From: Actinomycetota bacterium
GTDB taxonomy: Bacteria > Actinomycetota > Thermoleophilia > Gaiellales > Gaiellaceae
Direction of reading: 5' to 3'
NCBI GenBank assembly: GCA_005884005.1
Contig: VAWI01000001.1
Location: 1 to 56,761, forward strand
Length of the DNA stretch: 56,761 nucleotides
Position 1 is the first letter of the stretch; every line of letters starts with the position of its first letter. The translations under genes were made by a program, and so were the position numbers. The notes under the pieces were generated by a model that made no database searches, was not told where the DNA came from, and saw only the letters and a list, made by a program, of their open reading frames with translations. Below are positions 50,884-56,761 of this stretch, one piece after another.

Positions 50884-52527
50884 ATGGCGCTGAGCCACTC
50901 CCGTTACGACGCCATCGTGATCGGTGCTGGGCACAACGGGCTGGTGACCGCGTGCTACCTGGCGCGCGCAGGGCTGCGCGTGCTGGTCCTCGAGCGGCGC
51001 TACGTCGTCGGCGGCGCCTGCGTCACCGAGGAGACGTTCCCCGGCTTCAAGGTCTCAACCGCCGCCTACGTCAACAGCCTCTTCCATACGGCGATCGTCC
51101 GGGACCTGAAGCTGGCCGCTTACGGCTACGAGGTTCTCGTCCGAGACCCCTCGTCGTTCACGCCGCTCCCCGACGGGCGCTCGCTGCTTATGGGCCCAGA
51201 CGCCGACCTGACCCGCAACGAGATCGCCAAGTTCAGCGTGCGCGACGCCGAGCGTTATCCGCGGTACGAGGAGATGCTCGAGCGGGTGGCAGCGATGGTC
51301 GAGCCCACCCTCACGATGGCGCCGCCCGATCTGCTAAGGCCGCGCCTCGGAGACGTCCGGACGCTGCTCGCGCTGGGACGCTCCTTCCGGCGGCTGGGCG
51401 ACGACGCCGGCGAGGCAGTGGAGATCCTCACTGGTGCCGCCCGTCCGATCCTCGATCGCTGGTTCGAGTCCGAGGAGCTGAAGGGGACGCTGGCGACCGA
51501 CGCGATCATCGGCGCGATGGCAAGTCCATCGATGCCGGGCACCGCCTACGTGCTCTTCCACCACGTCATGGGTGAGGCTGGAGGCGCGCGAGGCGTGTGG
51601 GGGTACATGCGCGGCGGCATGGGCGGGGTGACGCAGGCCTTGGCGGCGGCCGCCCGCGACCTCGGCGCCGACATCCGTTGTGATGCCGAAGTGGCGCGCA
51701 TCCTCGTGCGCGACGGCCGAACCATTGGCGTGGCGCTGGCCAGCGGCGACGAGTTCAACGCCCCAATCGTGGCCAGCAACGCCGACGCCCGCGTGACCTT
51801 CCTGCGCCTGCTCGACCCGAACGCGCTGCCCGAGGCGTTTGTGGCCGACGTCGAGCGGATCAACTATGCGAGCGCTTCGCTGAAGATCAACGTGGCCTTG
51901 GCCGAGCTGCCCAGCTTCCGGGCGATGCCGGGTACGGTGCCGGGGCCCCAGCATCGCGGCACCATCCACATCTGTCCGGACCAGGACTACATCGAGCGTG
52001 CCTTCGACGACGCCAAGTACGGCCTCCCCTCCGCGGAGCCCGTGCTGGAGTGCACGATTCCCTCGGTGGTGGACCCGACCGTCGCGCCGCCCGGCCGTCA
52101 TCTGATGTCGATGTTCGTTCAGTACGCGCCGTACGAGCTACGCGACGGCTCCTGGGACGACCAGCGCGAGGCCTTCGCCGATCGCTGTTTCGACCTGCTC
52201 GACGAGTACGCACCCAACTTCAAGCGCGCGGTCATCGACCGCCAGGTGCTGACGCCCCTCGACCTCGAGCGCGTCTTCAACCTCACCGGCGGCAACATCT
52301 TCCAGGGCGCGATGACCCCCGGTCAGCTCTTCGCCTTCCGTCCGGTGCCCGGACACTCACGCTACCGGACGCCGCTCCGCGGCCTGTACCTGTGCGGCGC
52401 CGCCGCCCACCCTGGCGGCGGCGTGATGGGCACGCCCGGCCTCAATGCCGCACGCGAGATCCTGGGTCAGCGCCGCTTGCGCGCACGCAGCGGGAACTGG
52501 CGCACAAAGGCCCGCGTGTCCAGGTAG
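50884..52527 (+). CDS. FAD-dependent oxidoreductase, phytoene desaturase/PYROXD2-like
   Basis: A 547-residue protein of the amine-oxidase/phytoene-desaturase superfamily. The FAD dinucleotide motif is DAIVIGAGHNGLVTACYLARAG, followed by VLERRYVVGGACVTEE. The conserved second FAD motif is YLCGAAAHPGGGVMGTPG at the end. This is the PYROXD2-like branch, whose substrate is unknown. ATG 50884 (MALSHSRYD) is used; the open frame upstream has no homology. No carotenoid genes are nearby. A terminator hairpin follows the stop. Confidence 0.9.
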   Translation: MALSHSRYDAIVIGAGHNGLVTACYLARAGLRVLVLERRYVVGGACVTEETFPGFKVSTAAYVNSLFHTAIVRDLKLAAYGYEVLVRDPSSFTPLPDGRSLLMGPDADLTRNEIAKFSVRDAERYPRYEEMLERVAAMVEPTLTMAPPDLLRPRLGDVRTLLALGRSFRRLGDDAGEAVEILTGAARPILDRWFESEELKGTLATDAIIGAMASPSMPGTAYVLFHHVMGEAGGARGVWGYMRGGMGGVTQALAAAARDLGADIRCDAEVARILVRDGRTIGVALASGDEFNAPIVASNADARVTFLRLLDPNALPEAFVADVERINYASASLKINVALAELPSFRAMPGTVPGPQHRGTIHICPDQDYIERAFDDAKYGLPSAEPVLECTIPSVVDPTVAPPGRHLMSMFVQYAPYELRDGSWDDQREAFADRCFDLLDEYAPNFKRAVIDRQVLTPLDLERVFNLTGGNIFQGAMTPGQLFAFRPVPGHSRYRTPLRGLYLCGAAAHPGGGVMGTPGLNAAREILGQRRLRARSGNWRTKARVSR

Positions 52528-52530
52528 GCA

Positions 52531-52554
52531 AAGGGCGCCTTTTCCGGCGCCCTT
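52531..52554 (+). terminator. Hairpin terminator
   Basis: AAGGGCGCC (52531-52539) pairs perfectly with GGCGCCCTT (52546-52554) around TTTTCC, 4 bp after the stop of the oxidoreductase gene. Stem and position are those of an intrinsic terminator; only a short T-containing tail follows (TTCG). Confidence 0.7.
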
Positions 52555-52649
52555 CGCAGTAGCAGGCGCCCGTCGACGTCCTCGCACGGCGGCGCAAGAC
52601 GCGAGCGGCTTAACGTGTCGAGTGTCCGCGAGCGTGGAATCACCAATTC

Positions 52650-52898
52650 GTGCGACTGCTCGGCCACCTGAGCGAAGCGGACATCCGGCACTACGTTTCT
52701 GGAGCACCGAGCGAGGAGGCGGACCGGCACGTGAGACTCTGCGTGTGCTGCGCACAGCAGCTCGCGGTTGCGGCCATCGGCGCCGTCTGGTGGGAGCGGC
52801 GAGGCCCCTTGGGCCGCCTCGTCCAGATCGACAACTCGCGGGCCGTCGAACAACTGCTCGCCGAAATCGCGAGAGAACAGCGACGTGACGCTGCCTGA
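52650..52898 (+). CDS. Small zinc-finger anti-sigma-like protein
   Basis: An 82-residue frame from GTG 52650. ADRHVRLCVCCAQQLA contains HxxxCxxC, the ZAS zinc motif, preceded by an acidic helix (LSEADIRHYVSGAPSEEAD). No sigma factor gene is adjacent, so it would be an orphan. The short length and GTG start leave room for doubt. Confidence 0.5.
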   Translation: MRLLGHLSEADIRHYVSGAPSEEADRHVRLCVCCAQQLAVAAIGAVWWERRGPLGRLVQIDNSRAVEQLLAEIAREQRRDAA

Positions 52899-52957
52899 CA
52901 ACTCACATCCGGCTCATGCGGGGCGCCGCTTTCGTGAGCGGACCTCGGCTTGGAGAA

Positions 52958-52990
52958 GCTGACCGCCGGCCGAAGCGGTCGGCGGTCAGC
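52958..52990. terminator. 14-bp hairpin after the MMPL gene
   Basis: GCTGACCGCCGGCC (52958-52971) pairs with GGTCGGCGGTCAGC (52977-52990) with one G-T wobble and a 5-nt loop. It lies 34 bp beyond the MMPL stop codon on the minus strand and 59 bp after the small plus-strand gene, so it can terminate either. No long T run. Confidence 0.6.
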
Positions 52991-53024
52991 GAAGGTGTTG
53001 GCTGCGCCTGCCGGTTTCTTCTCG

Positions 53025-55160
53025 TTAGGCGTTGTCGGTCGCGGGCTCCGGAAGGGGTTCGCGGCCGGGGATGAAGAGCGCCTTGCGCGTCCAATGGGGC
53101 ATCCACCAGTTGGCCCGTCCGAGGAGTCGCATCAGCGCCGGAACGAGGAGGGCGCGGATGACAGTGGCGTCGAAGATGATCCCGGCTGCAAGCCCGATCG
53201 CGAACTCCTTGATCTCGAAGCCGGGACTCGAGGAGAGCACGAGGAACGCGAACATCAGGATCAGGGCGGCGCTGGTGACCAGCTTGCCCGTCCGGGCGAG
53301 CCCAAGCTCGATCGCACGGTCGGTGGAGCCCGTCTCGTCGTAGGCCTCGCGCATGCGGGAGAGCATGAAGACCTCGTAGTCCATCGAGAGCCCGTACAGG
53401 AACGCGAAGATCATCAGCGGAATCCAGGCCGTGATCGCCTGCGTGGCGGTGATGTTCCAGAGCGAGGAACCGTGGCCCTCCTGGAAGATGAAGACGACGA
53501 TTCCGAACGCTGCGGCCAGCGAGACGAGGTTGAGGAGCGCGGCCTTGATCGGCAACACAATCGACCTGAAGGCCCGGGCGAGCAGGATCAACGTAAGAAT
53601 GAGCACGAATGCGAGCACGTATGGGAAGTTGCCGTAGACGGCGTGCACGAAGTCGCGATCGACCGCGGGAACGCCGGCAAGGGTTGCCTCGGTCCCGGTC
53701 AAAGCGTCGTTCGAGCGGTTGATGATCCCCTGGATTCCCGGTGCGGCGCCGTCGATCGCAGGGAAGGCTTCGACGAGCGAGTCGCTGCCGCTGCGCCAGG
53801 ACTGAGGCGCCGCGGCGCCGGCGATGCCCGGGACCTTGCTCAGCTTGGCGGCGACCGCCTGCGCGTGGCCGCCGTGCTCGACGAGCACGTCGAACGGCTT
53901 CATCACGCCGGGACTGATGCCGGCGTCGGCGAGCATCTGCCGTCCGGCGATCGCGGTGCCGCTGCCCGGAAAGTTCTTCAGCTGCGACTCGTTCGGATTC
54001 AGCTGCGTGCCGATGCCGACGAGGACCGCCACGATCGTGATTCCCGCGATGGCGACCGGCCAGGGACGCCGGAGCACGAATCGCGCCCAGCGGCCCCAGG
54101 CCCCGTCCTCCGGATGGCCACGGTCGACGAGCCGCTTCGGCAGCACCCGCACGCTGTTGATCCGCGTCCCGAGCGTCGCGAGGAGCGCAGGCAGCAGGGT
54201 GATCGCGGTGATCACTGAGACCGTCGGGATCAGCATTCCGCCGATGCCGATCGAACGGATAAACGGCAGCGGGATCACAATCAGTGAGAGCAGTCCGACC
54301 GCGACGGTGGAGCCGGAGACGATCACCGAGCGACCTGCGTGCGTCATCGTCTCGACGAGCGCGGTCTCGACGTCCTCGCCCTCGCGAAGCTCGTCGCGGA
54401 AGCGGAAGATCATCAGCAGCGCGTAGTCGATCGCGACTCCCAGCCCGACAAGTGCGATCAGGAACTGCACGATGATCGAGACGTTCGTGATGTAGGTCAG
54501 CGCCCACACAAGGGTGAAGGTGTTGAGGATCGACGCCACCGCGACGGCGATCGGCATCAGCACGGCGGGCAGCGTGCCGAAGACGAAGAGCAGGATCACA
54601 AGCGCGCCGAGGCCTCCGATCATGGCCTCGAGCAGCACGCTCGGGCCGCCGCCTCCATGCGTGCTCGCCTCCTCGAGCGGGTCATGGCCGGTCACTTGCA
54701 CAGTCGTTCCGGCCGGCAGGCCGGCTGCTGCGGCCGTGCGCATGCGCTCGGCACCGCTCTTGGTGTCGAACTTGGCGAGGCCGAGCGGGTAGACCTCCTC
54801 GAAGGTCGTGTGCCGGTCGCGCGAGACGTAGATCAAGCTCCCGGTGGAGAAGTACGAGCTCGTCCGCGCGCCCGGCATAGTGCCCGCCGCGCGTTGCATC
54901 GCCTCCTTGATCGCGTCGCTCTTCGTGGCGTCTCCGCTGGTGTGGAAGACGACGACGTCGGGCGGGCGGACGCCGCTCCCGAACGCCTTCAGCGTCCGCT
55001 GGTTCGCCTCGTACGCGGACTTGCCGGGAATCGAGAAGCTCTGGTACCAGCGTTTCGAGACCTGGCCGGCGGCGAAGCCGCCGAAGAGCGTGAGAACGAC
55101 CCAAACGACGATGATGGCGCGTCGGTGACGAGCGACGGTGTGAGCGAGGCGGGCTAGCAA
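53025..55160 (-). CDS. MMPL family (RND) membrane transporter
   Basis: A 711-residue export protein with the RND topology: a helix near the N-terminus (AIIVVWVVLTLFGGFAAG), a ~150-residue extracytoplasmic loop, five clustered helices (ALVILLFVFGTLPAVLMPIA, IIVQFLIALVGLGVAID), then the same pattern again. The motif IDYALLMIFRFRDEL includes the charged residues of RND transporters; SMDYEVFMLSRMREAYDETG is the second copy. It exports lipids or drugs in actinobacteria. The start is TTG 55160, with AAGGAG 6 nt upstream. It is divergent from a TetR gene, which probably controls it. Confidence 0.93.
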   Translation of the reverse strand: MLARLAHTVARHRRAIIVVWVVLTLFGGFAAGQVSKRWYQSFSIPGKSAYEANQRTLKAFGSGVRPPDVVVFHTSGDATKSDAIKEAMQRAAGTMPGARTSSYFSTGSLIYVSRDRHTTFEEVYPLGLAKFDTKSGAERMRTAAAAGLPAGTTVQVTGHDPLEEASTHGGGGPSVLLEAMIGGLGALVILLFVFGTLPAVLMPIAVAVASILNTFTLVWALTYITNVSIIVQFLIALVGLGVAIDYALLMIFRFRDELREGEDVETALVETMTHAGRSVIVSGSTVAVGLLSLIVIPLPFIRSIGIGGMLIPTVSVITAITLLPALLATLGTRINSVRVLPKRLVDRGHPEDGAWGRWARFVLRRPWPVAIAGITIVAVLVGIGTQLNPNESQLKNFPGSGTAIAGRQMLADAGISPGVMKPFDVLVEHGGHAQAVAAKLSKVPGIAGAAAPQSWRSGSDSLVEAFPAIDGAAPGIQGIINRSNDALTGTEATLAGVPAVDRDFVHAVYGNFPYVLAFVLILTLILLARAFRSIVLPIKAALLNLVSLAAAFGIVVFIFQEGHGSSLWNITATQAITAWIPLMIFAFLYGLSMDYEVFMLSRMREAYDETGSTDRAIELGLARTGKLVTSAALILMFAFLVLSSSPGFEIKEFAIGLAAGIIFDATVIRALLVPALMRLLGRANWWMPHWTRKALFIPGREPLPEPATDNA

Positions 55161-55193
55161 CAGATCTCCTTCCGGTCGGACAAGGTCAGGACG

Positions 55194-55225
55194 TTACAGG
55201 CGCTGAAAGTTTTCCGCAACTGTAA
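55194..55225. promoter_or_regulatory. Operator candidate between MMPL and TetR genes
   Basis: TTACAG (55194-55199) and CTGTAA (55220-55225) form an inverted repeat separated by 20 nt; inside are two similar units, CTGAAAGTT and CTGTAAAAGTT. TACAAT (55235-55240) fits a -10 box for the TetR gene, placing the start of transcription at about its GTG (55247), i.e. leaderless. The repeat overlaps that promoter region. Confidence 0.5.
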
Positions 55226-55246
55226 AAGTTCGGTTACAATCGGCGC

Positions 55247-55882
55247 GTGGGCCTGCGCGAGTCGAAGAAGCTGCACACGCGGCAGGAGATCGCCGACCGG
55301 GCGATGGCGCTCTTCGCGCAGCGGGGCTTCGACGCCGTCCACGTCGCCGAGGTCGCAGCCGCCGCAAACGTCTCCGAGAAGACGGTCTACAACTACTTCC
55401 CGACCAAAGAGGATCTGTTCTTCGACGAGGTCCCGGCACGGGAGGCGGCGCTGGTCGCGGCGATCACGGGCCGACGGCAGGGCGAGTCGATCCTCGCGGC
55501 GCTGCGGCGACTCCAGTCCGCCGAGTGCCCCCGCCTGTGCAGCCCCGGGTTCGCGACCTTCGCGCGGATCATCGAGGAGTCCACCGCCCTGAAGGCGAAG
55601 GAGCTCGAGGTGATGTCGCGCTTCGTGCACGTGCTGACAGACACTCTTCAGGCGGAACTGACTCTCAAGGAGCGAGACGCACGCATCGCTGCAGGGCTTC
55701 TCGTCAGCATTCACCGGCAGCTCTTTCGCGGAGCCCGCAAGCAGGCGCTCGCCGGCAAGCACGGGCCGTCGGCGACCCGCCGCCTGCGCGCCGACCTCGA
55801 CCGCGCCTACCACCTCCTCGAGCACGGGCTCGGCGAGTTGGAACGACCCGCGCAAGACCTCGACGCAATCCATACGGCATAA
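55247..55882 (+). CDS. TetR family transcriptional regulator
   Basis: A 211-residue TetR protein. The N-terminal HTH reads RQEIADRAMALFAQRGFDAVHVAEVAAAANVSEKTVYNYFPTKED (positions ~13-57, quoted in parts: ADRAMALFAQRGFDAV, ANVSEKTVYNYFPTKEDLF). The remaining ~145 helical residues form the ligand and dimer domain. Divergent from the MMPL transporter with an inverted repeat between them, it is probably the repressor of that gene and its own. GTG 55247 is the start; there is no Shine-Dalgarno, in agreement with the leaderless promoter. Confidence 0.93.
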   Translation: MGLRESKKLHTRQEIADRAMALFAQRGFDAVHVAEVAAAANVSEKTVYNYFPTKEDLFFDEVPAREAALVAAITGRRQGESILAALRRLQSAECPRLCSPGFATFARIIEESTALKAKELEVMSRFVHVLTDTLQAELTLKERDARIAAGLLVSIHRQLFRGARKQALAGKHGPSATRRLRADLDRAYHLLEHGLGELERPAQDLDAIHTA

Positions 55883-55945
55883 GACCGCCCGGCTGCCGCA
55901 GACTCATCGGTCGACCGACAATCGCTTCTGACACCTCTTGATAAC

Positions 55946-55969
55946 GAAAGGCCCCGTTTCCAGGGCCTT
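55946..55969 (-). terminator. Terminator beyond the tRNA fragment
   Basis: AAGGCCC (55948-55954) pairs with GGGCCTT (55963-55969); read on the minus strand this is followed by TTTCGTT. It is the native 3' flank of a tRNA gene, supporting the idea that the tRNA 3' end sits here in its original context. Confidence 0.55.
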
Positions 55970-55973
55970 CCGC

Positions 55974-56019
55974 AGTAGCGGGGGCAGGATTTGAACCTGC
56001 GACCTCCGGGTTATGAGCC
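55974..56019 (-). tRNA. 3' half of an initiator tRNA-Met (CAT) gene, probable att site
   Basis: On the minus strand, GGCTCATAACCCGG begins at the anticodon stem-loop, followed by AGGTCGCAGGTTCAAATCC (T arm) and TGCCCCCGCTACT (acceptor 3' side). This matches the 3' half of actinobacterial tRNA-fMet. The 5' half is missing: no acceptor 5' strand and no D arm precede it. Partial tRNA 3' ends with intact 3' flank are left when an element integrates into a tRNA gene; the intact tRNA would be at the element's other end, to the right of this window. Not a functional tRNA. Confidence 0.8.
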
Positions 56020-56315
56020 GCCACGATTGTGTCTTCGTGTGCCGCCTCGTTCCGCCTAAACGCAGGCTCCAGGCCGGAATCTCCCGCCCACGCTGCACTT
56101 AGGCGGAACACGGTGACATCCCTGCGGAAGCCCGGTGCTTGCAGAACGCTTGCAACTGGACCCACGGGATCTGGAGTCCATGCTTCGCCAGTGACGACAC
56201 GACCCGCTCGAGGCCCGTCGGTGCGCCCCAGCCGGTCAAGAGCCCTGTCGAAGAGCTCGGCGAAACCTGGACGCGCGAGAGATCATGGAGATTGAGCTCA
56301 GGGGGCCTGTAAGAA
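56020..56315. other. 296-bp region beyond the tRNA scar without a recognised gene
   Basis: No convincing gene. GTTCCGCCTAA (56049-56059) and TTAGGCGGAAC (56099-56109) form an 11-bp perfect inverted repeat with 39 bp between. This could be an integrase arm site or a remnant of an element end. Minus-strand frames here (AKHGLQIPWVQLQAFCKHR) do not resemble a known integrase closely. Confidence 0.5.
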
Positions 56316-56528
56316 CTAGCTGCTCTTTGCGACGGCATAGAGTCGCCATTCGCCGGGAATGCCCTTGAGCTCGTGCGAGCCGCGGTCTTCGAAGGTCAGC
56401 CCCGAGCCTGCGACTAGGTCTCTGACGGTCGAGGAGACGAGCACCTCGCTCGGCTGCGCCTTGGCGGCGACTCGGGTCCCCGTGTGCACGGCGATGCCGG
56501 CCACCTTGCCGTCAACGAGCTCGCACTC
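56316..56528 (-). pseudogene. C-terminal fragment of a class III adenylate cyclase
   Basis: About 70 codons read [20 protein letters not shown], then [20 protein letters not shown] and [19 protein letters not shown]. This is the C-terminal end of class III (family of eukaryotic-type) cyclase domains, matching their consensus almost residue for residue. The N-terminal catalytic half is absent: homology ends abruptly at 56528 in frame. It has lost the metal-binding region and must be inactive. Confidence 0.75.
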
Positions 56529-56640
56529 GCGCTGTGGCCAGCCGGGTAACGCTCAGCCCTTAGCCGGCGGTGGCGGCGGCGGTGTCCCCGCCTCCGACCG
56601 CTGAGTACCTTTGGATCGGCCGTCCCCACGGTACGTCAGG
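56529..56640. other. 112-bp gap
   Basis: Nothing recognisable: a GC-rich stretch (CCGGCGGTGGCGGCGGCGG) with no promoter, hairpin or gene that could be supported by eye. Confidence 0.4.
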
Positions 56641-56761
56641 TCACGCCTCCCCGGCGTCGTGGGCGAGCAGCGCGATCTGGACGCGGTTGTTGAGCTCGAG
56701 CTTCTCGAGCACACGCGAGACGTGTGCCTTGACGGTCGCGACGCTCATGTAGAGCTCGCGG
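56641..56761 (-). CDS. LuxR/NarL-type response regulator, partial (C-terminus)
   Basis: The last 39 codons of a response regulator: LYMSVATVKAHVSRVLEKL is the LuxR-type DNA-recognition helix-turn-helix, then ELNNRVQIALLAHDAGEA and TGA at 56641-56643. The remainder, including the receiver domain, lies beyond the right edge. Such regulators act with a sensor kinase; no partner is visible. Confidence 0.9.
   Translation of the reverse strand, partial: RELYMSVATVKAHVSRVLEKLELNNRVQIALLAHDAGEA

Noticed and set aside
52903..54507. 534-codon minus-strand frame within the MMPL gene
   Set aside because: Shifted frame of the same strand with random composition; the MMPL frame has all RND helices and motifs.
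55704..56165. 153-codon minus-strand frame containing NPEVAGSNPAPAT
   Set aside because: Its characteristic wording is the translation of the tRNA 3' half (GGTTCAAATCC region), a well-known false gene in annotations.

Overview
The window is about 57 kb of GC-rich DNA with mostly actinobacterial gene content: a GH15/glucose dehydrogenase pair, a G1 glutamic peptidase, several L,D-transpeptidases and cell-wall hydrolases, an MMPL exporter, a PknB-like kinase, and an initiator-tRNA 3' half of actinobacterial type. The mix (short TrpC, TIGR03118 protein, G1 peptidase, many small exported proteins) suggests a Thermoleophilia/Gaiellales-like soil lineage. That placement is inference; no marker gene in the window settles it.

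Layout. 1-4.9 kb: fatty-acid or polyhydroxybutyrate-type genes (3-hydroxyacyl-CoA dehydrogenase, cut by the window edge; thiolase), a SRPBCC protein, an exported TIGR03118 protein and a phospholipase D/cardiolipin synthase-like enzyme. 4.9-11.2 kb: a complete tryptophan operon, trpL-E-G-D-CF-B-A, preceded by a previously unlisted Trp-codon leader peptide and an attenuator hairpin. The operon is interrupted by palindromic elements, one of them in frame inside trpE. 11.2-14.9 kb: a broken histidine phosphatase gene, a zinc alcohol dehydrogenase, a NlpC/P60 hydrolase, and an ECF sigma/anti-sigma pair. 14.9-18.9 kb: a tightly overlapping operon of glucose 1-dehydrogenase, GH15 trehalase/glucoamylase and an M24-fold protein. 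Two GGGGTCAGACCCC palindromes and a triply damaged kynurenine-formamidase pseudogene follow. 19.7-23 kb: a flavin disulfide reductase and Kef-type antiporter pair, a cold-shock protein and infA (IF-1), whose best start codon is AUC.

23-35.6 kb: cell-surface and signalling genes. These are a G1 peptidase, an M15 peptidase, two L,D-transpeptidases, two sulfotransferases, an HD-GYP plus GAF-GAF-GGDEF pair for cyclic di-GMP, a Ser/Thr kinase with an overlapping lipoprotein gene, and several exported or membrane proteins of unknown role. 35.7-45.4 kb: an ABC exporter, a RecQ helicase, a large BNR-repeat exported protein, an ICH-motif exported protein, and a sensor histidine kinase that overlaps an exported Pro-rich protein gene. 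45.4-55.9 kb: an M23-like protein, an esterase, an unrecognised two-gene unit, a modular glycosidase (GH-FN3-polyproline-PASTA), a PYROXD2-like oxidoreductase, and an MMPL exporter divergent from a TetR regulator.

The right end (55.97-56.76 kb) carries the 3' half of an initiator tRNA gene with its terminator, a typical attachment-site scar. Beyond it lie a decayed adenylate cyclase fragment and the C-terminus of a LuxR-type response regulator. The strongest unusual signals are the trp attenuator with a possibly leaderless leader peptide, the AUC starts (infA, histidine kinase), the in-frame palindromic insertion in trpE, and the tRNA scar. I saw no CRISPR array, rRNA gene, transposase or complete tRNA.
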